The position numbers and the translations under genes are program-made. The notes under the pieces are model-generated. The model was not told where the DNA came from. It was given only the letters and a program-made list of their open reading frames with translations, and did not search any database. DNA of 64,000 nucleotides. It comes from Ectothiorhodospira shaposhnikovii (GTDB lineage Bacteria > Pseudomonadota > Gammaproteobacteria > Ectothiorhodospirales > Ectothiorhodospiraceae). The stretch lies in the NCBI RefSeq assembly GCF_016584105.1, contig NZ_NRSM01000015.1, positions 27,405 to 91,404 on the forward strand, read 5' to 3'. Each line of letters opens with the position of its first letter. Positions within the stretch are counted from its first letter, which is position 1. Positions 39,287 to 48,515 of this stretch are shown here, one piece after another.

Positions 39287-41464
39287 ATGCCTACATCGTA
39301 CAACGAACACCTCAAGCGTATCCTTGACTCACGGCATCACGACCCCTTTGCCTTTCTGGGACGCCACATGGAAGCGGGCCAGTGCGTGGTGCGCGCCTTG
39401 CTGCCCTTCGCCCGCGAGGCCGACATCGTGGAACTCAACGCCCCCATGAAGCCCGTCGGCAAACAGGGGCTGTTCGAGTGGCGCGGCCCCCGCGACGCCC
39501 TGCCCTTACACTATCGCATACGATGGAGCGATGGTCATGGCCACGAGCAGATTGCCTACGATCCCTACTGTTTCGCCCCCCAGGTGCCGGATTTCGACAT
39601 CCACCTGTTCAACGAGGGGCGCCACTGGCACGCCTACCGCTTCCTGGGCGCCCATCCTCATGAAGTAGACGGCATTCAGGGCGTCCGGTTCGCGGTCTGG
39701 GCACCCGCCGCGGAACGGGTGTCCGTGGTCGGCGATTTCAACCGCTGGGACGGCCGCTGCCATCCCATGCGGGTACGCGGTGGCAGCGGGGTGTGGGAGC
39801 TGTTCATCCCCGGCATGGCGCCCGGCGCCCTCTACAAGTACGAAATCCGCAACCGCGACACCGACGCCATCCTGCTCAAGGCCGACCCTTACGGTCAGCG
39901 CTTTGAACTGCGCCCCCGCACCGCGGCGGTGGTCAACCATCCCAGCCGCTTCCAGTGGTCCGACCAGGCCTGGCTGGCGGATCGCTGCAACGAGGCCTGG
40001 CTGCACCGCCCCATGTCCGTCTATGAGGTACACCTGGGTTCCTGGCGGCGGGACGCAGACGGCCAGTTTCTCAATTACCGGGAACTGGCCCGGGAACTGG
40101 TGGCCTATGTCACCCGCATGGGCTTCACCCATGTGGAACTGCTGCCGATCACCGAACACCCCTATGACGGCTCCTGGGGCTACCAGACCACCGGCTATTA
40201 CGCCCCCACCAGCCGCTTCGGCGAACCGGATGACTTCCGCTATTTCGTCAATCTCTGTCACGAACACGGCATCGGCGTATTGCTGGACTGGGCGCCGGGA
40301 CATTTTCCCAAGGACGCCCACGGGCTGGCCCGCTTTGACGGCAGCGCCCTGTATGAGCATGAAGACCCTCGCCTGGGCGAACATCGTGACTGGGGCACCC
40401 TGATCTTCAATTACGGCCGCAACGAGGTGAGGAACTTCCTCGTCTCCAGCGCCATGTACTGGGTGGAGGAATTCCATATCGACGGTCTGCGGGTGGACGC
40501 CGTGGCCTCCATGCTCTACCTGGACTATTCCCGGGAACCCGGTGACTGGGTACCCAACAAGTTCGGCGGCAACGAAAACCTGGATGCCATCGAGTTCCTG
40601 CGGGAGTTGAACAGTACCGTCCAGGGCCGCCATCCCGGGGCCCTGATCATCGCCGAGGAATCCACCTCCTGGCCCCAGGTCACCCGTCCCACCTGGCTGG
40701 GAGGCCTGGGCTTTGCCATGAAGTGGAACATGGGCTGGATGAACGACACCCTGGATTATTTCAGTAAGGATCCCATCCACCGCCACTACCATCACGACCG
40801 GCTCACCTTCGGTCTGCTCTATGCCTTCACCGAAAATTTCGTGCTGCCCTTCTCCCACGACGAAGTGGTCCACGGCAAGCGCTCCCTGCTCTACCGCATG
40901 CCCGGCGATGAGTGGCAGCGGTTTGCCAACCTGCGCCTGCTCTACACCCTCATGTGGAGCTACCCGGGCAAGAAACTGCTGTTCATGGGCTGCGAGATCG
41001 GTCAGGGCAACGAATGGGACGCATCCCGGGAAATGGAATGGCACCTGCTCCAGTACCCCTTCCATGAAGGCGTCCAACGCCTGGTCGCCGACCTCAACCG
41101 TCTCTACCGGGAACAGCCCGCGCTACACCACCTCGACTTCGAATGGCAGGGCTTCGACTGGATCGACTGTCACGACGCTGCCCAGTCGGTCCTCAGTTAC
41201 CTGCGCAAGACCGAAGATGGCAACCAGTTCATCATCAGCGCCCTTAACTTCACCCCCGTACCCCGGGAAGGCTATCGCATCGGCGTACCGGCCCCCGGCC
41301 GCTATCGGGAGATCTTCAACTCCGACTCCCACTACTACGGCGGCGGCAACCTGGGCAACCTGGAAGTGGAAGCCGAAGACATTCCCTGGATGGGGAAACC
41401 CTACTCCGTGGTGCTCACCCTGCCGCCGCTGGCGGGCATCCTGCTCCAGCCGGCGACCGGCTGA
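39287..41464 (+). CDS. glgB: 1,4-alpha-glucan branching enzyme
   Basis: This 725-aa GH13 enzyme makes alpha-1,6 branches in glycogen. Two N-terminal beta-sandwich (CBM48-like) modules precede the catalytic barrel. The nucleophile Asp is in [19 protein letters not shown], the acid Glu in [10 protein letters not shown], the third Asp in [12 protein letters not shown]. The length matches the long, E. coli-like type. Glycogen synthase glgA is not in this window. A tRNA gene follows. Confidence 0.97.
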   Translation: MPTSYNEHLKRILDSRHHDPFAFLGRHMEAGQCVVRALLPFAREADIVELNAPMKPVGKQGLFEWRGPRDALPLHYRIRWSDGHGHEQIAYDPYCFAPQVPDFDIHLFNEGRHWHAYRFLGAHPHEVDGIQGVRFAVWAPAAERVSVVGDFNRWDGRCHPMRVRGGSGVWELFIPGMAPGALYKYEIRNRDTDAILLKADPYGQRFELRPRTAAVVNHPSRFQWSDQAWLADRCNEAWLHRPMSVYEVHLGSWRRDADGQFLNYRELARELVAYVTRMGFTHVELLPITEHPYDGSWGYQTTGYYAPTSRFGEPDDFRYFVNLCHEHGIGVLLDWAPGHFPKDAHGLARFDGSALYEHEDPRLGEHRDWGTLIFNYGRNEVRNFLVSSAMYWVEEFHIDGLRVDAVASMLYLDYSREPGDWVPNKFGGNENLDAIEFLRELNSTVQGRHPGALIIAEESTSWPQVTRPTWLGGLGFAMKWNMGWMNDTLDYFSKDPIHRHYHHDRLTFGLLYAFTENFVLPFSHDEVVHGKRSLLYRMPGDEWQRFANLRLLYTLMWSYPGKKLLFMGCEIGQGNEWDASREMEWHLLQYPFHEGVQRLVADLNRLYREQPALHHLDFEWQGFDWIDCHDAAQSVLSYLRKTEDGNQFIISALNFTPVPREGYRIGVPAPGRYREIFNSDSHYYGGGNLGNLEVEAEDIPWMGKPYSVVLTLPPLAGILLQPATG

Positions 41465-41483
41465 GGCACCGCCCCCGGCACTG

Positions 41484-41511
41484 GTGACAAGCCGGAACCC
41501 TGGAGTATACT
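41484..41511 (+). promoter_or_regulatory. Sigma-70-type promoter of tRNA-Ala
   Basis: GTGACA (41484-41489) and TATACT (41506-41511) are 16 bp apart, each one base off consensus. The expected transcription start is a few bases before the tRNA 5' end at 41522. Confidence 0.65.
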
Positions 41512-41521
41512 TTCACCCCAT

Positions 41522-41597
41522 GGGGCGGTAGCTCAGTTGGGAGAGCGCAGCAATCGCACTGCTGAGGTCGTGGGTTCGATTCCCATCCGCTCCACCA
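41522..41597 (+). tRNA. tRNA-Ala(CGC)
   Basis: The 76-nt cloverleaf has a 7-bp acceptor stem GGGGCGG/CCGCTCC that includes the G3:U70 wobble pair, the identity element for alanine. D arm GCTC...GAGC, anticodon stem CAGCA/TGCTG with loop ATCGCAC (anticodon CGC), and TGGG-TTCGATT-CCCA T arm. The CCA end is encoded. It reads the GCG codon, frequent in this GC-rich genome. Confidence 0.95.
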
Positions 41598-41604
41598 GTC
41601 AAAC

Positions 41605-41652
41605 GAAAAGGCCCGTCCGTTTCAGCAAAAGTTACGGTCGGGCCTTTTTTCG
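41605..41652 (+). terminator. Intrinsic terminator after tRNA-Ala
   Basis: AAAAGGCCCGTCCGT pairs with ACGGTCGGGCCTTTT around a loop of about 13 bases, followed by a run of T. It lies 7 bp after the tRNA and should end its transcript. The A-run at the 5' side could let it also work on the other strand. Confidence 0.88.
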
Positions 41653-41797
41653 TTCCCACGCTGCCTCCCACAATCCTGAAAGTGCTTGTCCTGCCTGCTC
41701 ACCTCACGGGAGCATCAGCGCATGATTTATGGCCACATCTGGCAGCAGGCATTGAGTCGGGGCTTCGCGGCACCGGAGTGAGGTGCTTGCCAATGAA

Positions 41798-42330
41798 ATA
41801 TCAGCCACCCTACACCATCGGACTGGGCCGCCTTCCTGGATGATTTTCACCAACACTGGCCCACCGACGATCAACACACCTATGTGGATTTTGTCCGCGA
41901 CGGTTCGTGCGGATATGCTCAGGACCGTTCCGGCAACACCCGCTGGCGTCGCCTTACCGAGGAACGGGCGGGGGCGAAGTCCGTGTTTCATTTCGACGTC
42001 CCCGGCTCGGTGGCCAAATCAACCCATGCCGGACTTCCCTGGCTACGCCTGCTGCGGCTGGCACTGGGGCAGCGGCTGCATGTCTGGCCCTTCGATGGCT
42101 GGAACATCCCCCCGGGTCGCGCCGTCCTTTTCGAGGTCTACCCTTCCCTGTGGAGCAAGGCACATCCACGGGACGGCCGCACACCCGACCAGCATGACGC
42201 CTACGTGGTCGCCCTGCAGCTACGCCGTTTCGACCTGGACGGCAGTCTTGCCTCCTGTCTTTCTCCTCCGCTCACACACGCCGAATCCCTCATTGCCCAG
42301 GTCGAGGGCTGGATTTTCGGTTTGAATTGA
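41798..42330 (+). pseudogene. 5'-truncated remnant, DUF429-like protein
   Basis: One frame reads from after a stop near 41796 to 42330: it begins near DWAAFLDDFHQHWPTDDQ and later has AKSVFHFDVPGSVAKSTHAG, VWPFDGWNIPPGRAVLFEVYPSLW, RTPDQHDAYVVALQLRR and a final EGWIFGLN. This looks like the C-terminal half of a family (DUF429-like) usually about 260 aa long; no start or N-terminal half is found upstream. An internal stretch GSCGYAQDRSGN looks foreign to the family. An alternative is a short real gene from the GTG at 41884 (148 aa), but no ribosome site supports it. The 145 bp before it (41653-41797) hold nothing I can identify. Confidence 0.5.
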
Positions 42331-42450
42331 ACCGGCAGATGAGCCTCAATTTCCCTGCCTACTTGCCGATAAGGTGTTCATCAGGAGCCTGGCGTGGGCC
42401 ATGGCGACCCATACACTCAGCCGGCCGGCACAGCCGTGAAGGGAACCGAC

Positions 42451-43401
42451 ATGAATGCAAAATCCGAGAGCCTGATGCGTCTGGTGGCGCTGACCCGCGA
42501 AAACAAGGATATCGGTGTCATTCTGGCGGAGTACGTCCGGAAGAAGTACAAGGTCTCGGATGTCTCAGCCTTCATTTCCGGGGATGTCCAGGGCGTCACG
42601 GACAAAAATGCCCTCTATGATGAATGGGCAGACTGGATCGAAAACGGTGACTTTGACCGATTCATCGTTAATGAAGCGGCAGCCCCCACACGCCAGCCGG
42701 AACCGGAACCGGAACCGGAACCGGAACCGGAACCGGATATCGAAGATATGCTGGCCGCACCGGAGCCGTCCATAGAAAAACTGGAACTGGTTGATGATCC
42801 CATGTGGGCCCGGGAGGCCGAAGAAAAGCCGACAACCCCGGATACCGATCAAGACCACGATCCAGTCCTGGACATGTTGCTGCAGCAGGCCGGTGAAGAG
42901 TCGCCGGAACCTGAAGAAGATGTGACACCACCCACGCCGGTGATTGAGGAGGCGCTGGCGGAAGAAGAAATGATCGTGGAAACCGAGCCCCAGCCCACCC
43001 TGGAAGTGGATGAGGCCATGCCGGAAACGGAAGCGACCATGGAAACTCCCATGATGGAAGCAGAGCCGGAGGAACCGGAGCCGGAGGAGCCGGAACCGGA
43101 ACCGGAACCGGAACCGGAACCGGAAGAAGATACACTCACTCCTGATAACACCACGCCAGAACAGGCAATCGAGGCCCCCATGTCCGAACCGGAAGAAATG
43201 TCACGGATCGATGAAGCACCGGCCGCCGCACCTGATGCGGCATCCGCATCCACCCCCGGTGCCATCGAAGCCGCCATCCATGCCATGATCCAGGCCGAGC
43301 TGGACGCCCTGCCCAAGCAGGAACCGCCGATCCCCGAAGAGCGGATTCGGGAGATTATCCGGGAAGAGATCAGGGCCACTTTCAAGTCCATGTTCCCCTG
43401 A
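42451..43401 (+). CDS. Acidic Glu-Pro-repeat protein of unknown function (316 aa)
   Basis: I do not recognise the family. Residues 1-75 look folded and helical (MNAKSESLMRLVALTRENKD...KYKVSDVSAFISGDVQGVTD). Residues 80-260 are acidic and low-complexity, with two Glu-Pro runs coded by tandem CCGGAA units. The last 50 residues (AIEAAIHAMIQAELDALP...RIREIIREEIRATFKSMF) form an amphipathic helix, a likely oligomer or docking segment. No signal peptide or membrane helix is seen, so it is probably cytoplasmic. ATG 42451 has a GAAGGGAA leader. Long acidic linkers between two small folded ends suggest a scaffold or tether; this is inference. Confidence 0.65.
   Translation: MNAKSESLMRLVALTRENKDIGVILAEYVRKKYKVSDVSAFISGDVQGVTDKNALYDEWADWIENGDFDRFIVNEAAAPTRQPEPEPEPEPEPEPDIEDMLAAPEPSIEKLELVDDPMWAREAEEKPTTPDTDQDHDPVLDMLLQQAGEESPEPEEDVTPPTPVIEEALAEEEMIVETEPQPTLEVDEAMPETEATMETPMMEAEPEEPEPEEPEPEPEPEPEPEEDTLTPDNTTPEQAIEAPMSEPEEMSRIDEAPAAAPDAASASTPGAIEAAIHAMIQAELDALPKQEPPIPEERIREIIREEIRATFKSMFP
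42697..42737 (+). repeat. CCGGAA tandem repeat (Glu-Pro codons), first array
   Basis: Nearly seven exact 6-bp copies of CCGGAA in frame, coding Pro-Glu repeats inside the acidic protein gene. Such arrays change length by replication slippage; here this would keep the frame. Confidence 0.9.
43090..43125 (+). repeat. CCGGAA tandem repeat, second array
   Basis: Six exact CCGGAA copies, identical to the unit at 42697 about 390 bp upstream, in the same frame. Recombination between the two arrays could delete the segment between them in frame. Confidence 0.9.
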
Positions 43402-43439
43402 AGCATCGGGCAGGTCGCCCTGCCCGGGATCGCTCTCTG

Positions 43440-43907
43440 TTGGCCCTGCCGACGACCTACCGGCTCTATATCCGTCTCAGTCGCCCCTGCCGCATCCAGG
43501 CAGGGCGACTGGCACCACACCGGTTGCCCGCTGGCTGGTATGTCTATACCGGAAGTGCCCGACGCAATCTGGTGGCCCGGGTGGAGCGACACCTGAGCCG
43601 GGACAAGACGCTGCGCTGGCATATCGACTGGTTGCTGAGTCGACGGGAGGCGCGGGTGATCCACGTCAGCCTGCATCATGAAGCCGAATGCGACCTCAAC
43701 GCAGCCACGGGCGGCGAGGTGCTGATTGCCGGTTTTGGCGCCACCGATTGCCGCGCGCGCTGCGGCAGCCATCTGCGCTATCTGGGTAGCCAGCCTCCCC
43801 TGCAAATTCCTGAAGGCGCCATCGGCAGACGGCACAGCGGGACGATCGCCCTGCAAACGGCCATCGCCCAGCACACTGGCGTTGACGGAGGCGCCCGTTA
43901 CCCATAG
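43440..43907 (+). CDS. DUF123 / GIY-YIG-like (Uri-type) nuclease-fold protein
   Basis: This 155-aa protein has the family's core AGWYVYTGSARRNLVARVERHLSR, followed by LRWHIDWLLS and a Cys pair in ATDCRARCGSHLRYL. These match the DUF123 family, related to GIY-YIG nucleases. Biochemical role unknown. The start is TTG at 43440 (ALPTTYRLYIRLS). It follows the acidic protein by 38 bp and may be in the same transcript. The 253 bp after it hold no gene. Confidence 0.75.
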   Translation: MALPTTYRLYIRLSRPCRIQAGRLAPHRLPAGWYVYTGSARRNLVARVERHLSRDKTLRWHIDWLLSRREARVIHVSLHHEAECDLNAATGGEVLIAGFGATDCRARCGSHLRYLGSQPPLQIPEGAIGRRHSGTIALQTAIAQHTGVDGGARYP

Positions 43908-44160
43908 AATAATGCCCCTGAATTTAGCATTTCACCCGGCACTTGATAGCCGGTTCGTGTCGGACATCTTCTTGACCGGCATCGCTCTGATTGATCAGAG
44001 GTTTCCCGGGCGCTTCCGCCCCAAATCCCCGAATGCAGCAAACATCGGATGATGCAGTGCGACCCCGGCGGGTCAAGGCTCAGGCCACCGAACGCCGGGG
44101 GGCGCGCTGCATCGTGATATCCAAGGCCACGCGGCCCGGACCAAATAGAAGGACTCACCC

Positions 44161-45657
44161 TTGATACAGTGGCAAAGAATCAAACGGGAATGGTTTTCCA
44201 ATATCCGGGGAGACCTGCTGGCCGGCCTGGTGGTGGCCCTGGCCCTGATCCCCGAGGCCATCGCCTTCTCCATCATCGCCGGTGTTGACCCCAAGGTGGG
44301 TCTGTATGCCTCTTTCTGTATCGCCGTGGTGATCGCCTTCACCGGGGGACGGCCCGGCATGATCTCCGCCGCCACTGCCGCCATGGCCCTGCTCATGATC
44401 ACCCTGGTCAAGGAGCACGGGCTGGAATATCTGCTGGCGGCCACCATCCTTACCGGCTTTCTGCAGATCCTGGCCGGCTATCTGAAGCTGGGACGGGTGA
44501 TGCGGTTCATCTCCAACTCGGTCATGACCGGCTTCGTCAACGCCCTGGCCATCCTGATCTTCCTGGCCCAGTTGCCGGAGTTGACCGGCGTGACCTGGCA
44601 CGTCTATGCCATGACCGCCCTGGGCCTGGGCATCATCTATCTGTTCCCCTACGTGACCAAATCCATCCCCTCCCCCCTGGTCACCATCGTGGTGCTGACC
44701 CTGCTGGCCTGGCTGCTGCAACTGGACATCCGCACCGTGGGCGATATGGGTGAATTGCCCGATACCCTGCCGGTCTTCCTGCTGCCGGACATTCCTTTGA
44801 ACCTGGAAACCCTGTGGATCATCCTGCCCTACGCCCTGGCGCTCACCGTGGTGGGCCTGCTGGAATCCATGATGACCCAGAACATCGTCGATGACCTGAC
44901 CGACACCAAGACCGACCGGGATCGGGAATGCAAGGGCCAGGGCATCTCCAACATCGTCGCCGGCAGTTTCGGCGGCATGGCGGGCTGCGCTATGATCGGC
45001 CAGTCGGTGATCAACATCAAATCCGGCGGCCGCGGGCGTTTGTCCACCTTCTCGGCCGGTATCTTCCTCTTGATCATGGTGGTCTTCCTGAGCCCCGTCC
45101 TGAGCATTGTCCCCATGGCGGCCCTGGTGGCGGTGATGATCATGGTGGCCATCGGGACCTTCAGCTGGAACTCCATCAAGAACATGAAGGCCCATCCGCT
45201 GAGCACCAACATCGTCATGATCGCCACCGTAGGCGTGACGGTGTTCACCCACAACCTGGCCATCGGCGTGCTCACCGGGGTGCTGCTGGCTTCCCTGTTC
45301 TTCGCCAACAAGGTGAGCCAGTTCATGTTCGTGGGCGCCGACTCCGATACCAATCCGGATGACAAAACCCTGCATCGCACCTACCGGGTTTATGGTCAGG
45401 TGTTCTTCGCCTCCACGGAAAAATTCATGGCCGCCTTCAATTTCCGCGAGGATCTGGATAAGGTGACCATCGATCTGTCCCGCGCCCATTTCTGGGACAT
45501 CAGCTCCGTGTCGGCGCTGGACCGGGTGGTGATCAACTTCCGCCGTGAAGGTACCGAGGTGGAAATCATCGGCATGAACGAGGCCACTGCCACCATCGTT
45601 GACCGCCATGCCGTCCATGACAAGCCCGATGCCGCCGACCGGCTGATGGGGCATTGA
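44161..45657 (+). CDS. SulP-family anion transporter with STAS domain
   Basis: This 498-aa inner-membrane transporter has 10-12 helices ([35 protein letters not shown] is the SulP signature) and a C-terminal cytoplasmic STAS domain from about residue 395 ([29 protein letters not shown]). SulP proteins carry sulfate, bicarbonate or other anions; the substrate cannot be told here. The start is TTG with a GAAGGA leader. The stop is 1 bp before a universal stress protein gene, a common pairing that suggests control of transport by the partner. Confidence 0.9.
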   Translation: MIQWQRIKREWFSNIRGDLLAGLVVALALIPEAIAFSIIAGVDPKVGLYASFCIAVVIAFTGGRPGMISAATAAMALLMITLVKEHGLEYLLAATILTGFLQILAGYLKLGRVMRFISNSVMTGFVNALAILIFLAQLPELTGVTWHVYAMTALGLGIIYLFPYVTKSIPSPLVTIVVLTLLAWLLQLDIRTVGDMGELPDTLPVFLLPDIPLNLETLWIILPYALALTVVGLLESMMTQNIVDDLTDTKTDRDRECKGQGISNIVAGSFGGMAGCAMIGQSVINIKSGGRGRLSTFSAGIFLLIMVVFLSPVLSIVPMAALVAVMIMVAIGTFSWNSIKNMKAHPLSTNIVMIATVGVTVFTHNLAIGVLTGVLLASLFFANKVSQFMFVGADSDTNPDDKTLHRTYRVYGQVFFASTEKFMAAFNFREDLDKVTIDLSRAHFWDISSVSALDRVVINFRREGTEVEIIGMNEATATIVDRHAVHDKPDAADRLMGH

Positions 45658-45658
45658 G

Positions 45659-46531
45659 ATGAAGAAGGAAGCCGTTTTGATGAACAAGGTAATTGCCTGT
45701 ATCGATGGTTCCCGCTCCTCCCTGTCGGTGTGCGACCATGCCGCCTGGGCCGCACGGCGCCTGGGCAGTCCCCTGACCCTGCTGCATGTGGTCCACAACC
45801 CCCATGCGGAGTCGCAGAAGGACCTGAGCGGCAACCTGGTCCTAGGTGGGCGGGAAGCCCTGCTGCAGCAGATGGTGGAAACGGAGGAAAAGCGCGGCAA
45901 GCTGATCCGTGAGCAGGGCCGGGCCATCCTGGCGGACGCCCTGGAACGGGTGAAACAGGCCGGCATCGCCGACCCCGGCAGCCTGCTGCGCAATGACCGG
46001 GTCACCGAGGCGCTCGATGAGCTTCAGGAAGAGGCCCGCCTGCTGGTGGTGGGCAAGCAGGGCCAGGACGGTGACAAGGTGGCCCGCCATATCGGCTCCC
46101 ACCTGGAAAGCATCATCCGCACCGTGAAGCGGGCGGTACTGGTCTGTCCGTTGGAGTTCACGGAGCCACAGCGGTTCATGATCGCCTACGACGGCAGCAG
46201 CACCGCGCACACGGTGGTGGAACGGGTGGCCCAGAGCCCCATGCTCAAGGGCCTGGAGGCCCATCTGCTCATGGTGGGCGAAGACAGCGGCGACAACCGG
46301 GCCAAGCTCGACAACGCCCGCCGCACGCTGGAAAACCAGGGGTTTACGGTCAAGGCCGTGCTCCAGTCCGGCGAAGTCTGCGAACAGGTCTGTGCCTACC
46401 GCCAGGCCCATGACATCCACCTGCTGGCCATGGGCGCGTACGGACACTCCCGCCTGCGTCAGTTCTTCATCGGCAGCACCACCACCAAGATGATCATTAA
46501 CTCACCCATCGCCCTGCTGATCCTGCGCTGA
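45659..46531 (+). CDS. Tandem universal stress protein
   Basis: This 290-aa protein has two UspA domains: residues 7-155 (VIACIDGSRSSLSVCDHAAWAARRLG) and about 165-288 (FMIAYDGSSTAHTVVERVA, then MGAYGHSRLRQFFIGSTTTKMI, the ATP-binding glycine motif). The second domain probably binds ATP; the first has a weaker loop. The start could be ATG 45659 or ATG 45680, the latter with AAGGAAG. It follows the SulP gene by 1 bp and probably modulates it. Confidence 0.9.
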   Translation: MKKEAVLMNKVIACIDGSRSSLSVCDHAAWAARRLGSPLTLLHVVHNPHAESQKDLSGNLVLGGREALLQQMVETEEKRGKLIREQGRAILADALERVKQAGIADPGSLLRNDRVTEALDELQEEARLLVVGKQGQDGDKVARHIGSHLESIIRTVKRAVLVCPLEFTEPQRFMIAYDGSSTAHTVVERVAQSPMLKGLEAHLLMVGEDSGDNRAKLDNARRTLENQGFTVKAVLQSGEVCEQVCAYRQAHDIHLLAMGAYGHSRLRQFFIGSTTTKMIINSPIALLILR

Positions 46532-46541
46532 GGATGGGTGT

Positions 46542-46571
46542 GGGGCCGGCAACAGGGATGCCGCCGGCCCC
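46542..46571 (+). terminator. GC-rich hairpin after universal stress protein gene
   Basis: GGGGCCGGC (46542-46550) and GCCGGCCCC (46563-46571) form a perfect 9-bp stem 10 bp after the UspA stop. No T-run follows, so it may act as an RNA-stability element or a rho-type stop rather than a true intrinsic terminator. Confidence 0.45.
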
Positions 46572-46608
46572 ATGCATCACGCCAACCCGCCATAAAGGAC
46601 TGAAACTC

Positions 46609-46980
46609 ATGACAGAGCCACCAGAGCCACCAGAGCCACCGGATATCGCACGTTATCGCGCCAGCCTGCTGGCCGCGCGGGATGACATCCTCGGCCTGGA
46701 GGATGCCCGCAGGGCCTCCACCGCCACCGTGGTGCTGGACCAATCCAGTGTGGGCAGGCTGTCCCGCATGGATGCCCTGCAACAACAGGCCATGGCGCAA
46801 AACACCCGACAAAGGGCCCGGCAATCCCTGCTGCGCATCGAGGCCGCCCTGCGCCGCTGCGATGACGGCAGCTACGGGGATTGCCTGGACTGCGGCGAGC
46901 CCATCAACCCCCGTCGCCTGGATCTGGACCCGGCGGCCACCCTGTGCATCACCTGCGCGGAAAACCGGGATTCGGGGTAA
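46609..46980 (+). CDS. DksA/TraR-type C4 zinc-finger protein
   Basis: This 123-aa protein has a coiled-coil-forming N-terminal half and the C-terminal zinc finger CLDCGEPINPRRLDLDPAATLCITC, with four Cys. It is shorter than DksA (151 aa) and closer to the small TraR/YbiI-like members. The N-terminus has a short Glu-Pro-Pro repeat. It probably binds RNA polymerase through the secondary channel; this is inference. ATG 46609 has AAAGGA upstream. It is convergent with the MFS gene, 5 bp apart. Confidence 0.85.
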   Translation: MTEPPEPPEPPDIARYRASLLAARDDILGLEDARRASTATVVLDQSSVGRLSRMDALQQQAMAQNTRQRARQSLLRIEAALRRCDDGSYGDCLDCGEPINPRRLDLDPAATLCITCAENRDSG

Positions 46981-46985
46981 ATTTT

Positions 46986-48161
46986 TCAACCCATCTTCAA
47001 ACCCCGCATCGCCCACAGGCCCAGCAAGGGTCCCGGCAGCAGCCACAGAATGACCCAGGCACCTTGCAATTCCCACAACAGGCTGGTCAGCCAGATGGCG
47101 GGCACCGTCAGGGCAAAGCCGATGGCATTCATCACCGCCAGCGATGAACCCACCAGCTCCTGCGGGGCATTGGCTGCCGCCAGGGCGGAGAACTGGGGCG
47201 AATCGGCAATCACGGCCACCCCCCACAGGGCCAGCAGGATCAGCAATAAACCGGCGGGTGCCCAAGTCAAGAACGGATAGGCCAGACACAGGGCACCGGA
47301 CATCGCCAAAGCACGGCGGGCCACCCACTCACTCCCCCGGTAACGACTGATCACACCGCCGCCCACACACCCCGCAAACCCCAGGGCAATGACGGCGAAC
47401 GCCAGCCAGGGTATCCAGGCATCCGCGGCACCCAGACGGCCAATCTCCCGCCCCACCAGCAACGGCACCAGCATCCAGAAGGCATAGAGCTCCCAGCAAT
47501 GACCGAAATACCCCCCGGCCACGGCACGAAAACGCGGGATCTTCAGTCCTGAAAGTCCCTGGCGTAGCGGGATTTTCCCACCGGCCTTGGGCAGATGGGG
47601 ACCATCGCCCAACAGCAGGACCAGCACGCCCCCCAGCAGCGCCAGCACCGAGGCCCCCAGCAAAGGCCATTGCCAGGGCATGCCCAGCGTCATCCCCTGC
47701 ATCAGGTGCGGCAACGCCGTGCCCAGGGTCAGCATGCCCACCAGCCAGGACAGCGCCGCCCCCGCATGCCGGGGCACCCAGGAGATGATCAGTTTCATCC
47801 CCAGGGGATAAATCCCGGCCAGGCAAAGACCGGTCAGAAACCGCAGCAGCAGATCAAAGGGCGGCTGGGCGGCCACCAGCAGAAAGACACCATTGACCAG
47901 CGCGCCGCACAGACAAGCCACGGCGAAGATGACACTGGCGTGAAAGCGATCCGCCAAGCCGGTGGCCGCCATGGTCAAGGTGCCGACGATGAATCCGAGT
48001 TGCACGGTCAGGGTCAGATACCCCAGGTCCGCATCCGACAGACCCAGGTCCGGGGCCATCGACCACCACACACCATTGATGCTGAACCATAAGGATGTGC
48101 CGCAAAGCTGGGCCAGCACGATGACGGTCAGGGGATGACGGCGCAGGAAGGTGGGGATCAT
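46986..48161 (-). CDS. MFS transporter
   Basis: This protein of about 391 aa has 12 hydrophobic helices and belongs to the major facilitator superfamily. Segments such as [31 protein letters not shown] and ICPLGMKLI-type loop ([25 protein letters not shown]) are typical. No substrate can be assigned. ATG 48161 ([19 protein letters not shown]) is chosen over a start 17 codons earlier because it matches the usual short N-terminus. It is divergent from modE but has no ModE box within its immediate leader. Confidence 0.82.
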   Translation of the reverse strand: MIPTFLRRHPLTVIVLAQLCGTSLWFSINGVWWSMAPDLGLSDADLGYLTLTVQLGFIVGTLTMAATGLADRFHASVIFAVACLCGALVNGVFLLVAAQPPFDLLLRFLTGLCLAGIYPLGMKLIISWVPRHAGAALSWLVGMLTLGTALPHLMQGMTLGMPWQWPLLGASVLALLGGVLVLLLGDGPHLPKAGGKIPLRQGLSGLKIPRFRAVAGGYFGHCWELYAFWMLVPLLVGREIGRLGAADAWIPWLAFAVIALGFAGCVGGGVISRYRGSEWVARRALAMSGALCLAYPFLTWAPAGLLLILLALWGVAVIADSPQFSALAAANAPQELVGSSLAVMNAIGFALTVPAIWLTSLLWELQGAWVILWLLPGPLLGLWAMRGLKMG

Positions 48162-48515
48162 GGATTTGCTATTGGCTCCATACCATGCTCCAGGACATTG
48201 GCGAAACGCCATATAGTGCCAAGGAATAAGAATAAATCAATACACGTCAAAGACCGCATTATTCCAGGCGCACCTCCCGCCGAATTGATCACCCGGAAAA
48301 TGTAGGTTTTCCGACACGGACTGGATCATCCCCCTGTTACTGTCGCAAATCCCTCCTTACAGCCCAGGGGCTGAAATAATAAATTCATTCAAAAATAAAT
48401 AGTTAAGAAAAATACCGGATTGGCCCGCAAAGTGCTTTGCCATACTGGAGCCTGGATTTATCTTGTCATGCGCTATATACAGAAATACATAACGAACCCC
48501 GATCAGGAACCTCTC
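48162..48515. promoter_or_regulatory. Divergent region between MFS gene and modE
   Basis: These 354 bp hold no supported gene. The part next to modE is AT-rich (48375-48415), unlike the rest of the window. A ModE-type operator lies at 48471-48494, 21 bp before the modE start. No clear sigma-70 pair is obvious for the MFS gene. Confidence 0.6.
48471..48494 (+). promoter_or_regulatory. ModE box before modE
   Basis: CGCTATAT-N7-TACATAACG, 24 bp, has the same half-sites and spacing as the known E. coli mod operator (CGTTATAT-N7-TACATAACG). It implies autoregulation of the modE-modABC unit when molybdate or tungstate is plentiful. Confidence 0.85.

Noticed and set aside
41522..41597. tRNA with another identity (for example Arg or Val)
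   Set aside because: The CGC anticodon in a standard 7-base loop and the G3:U70 pair point to alanine.
42697..43125. CRISPR-like repeats
   Set aside because: The units are 6-bp codon pairs without spacers, inside an open reading frame.
48159..48240. Second ModE box near the MFS start (CCATATAG)
   Set aside because: Only one partial half-site is present and no partner lies at the 7-bp spacing.
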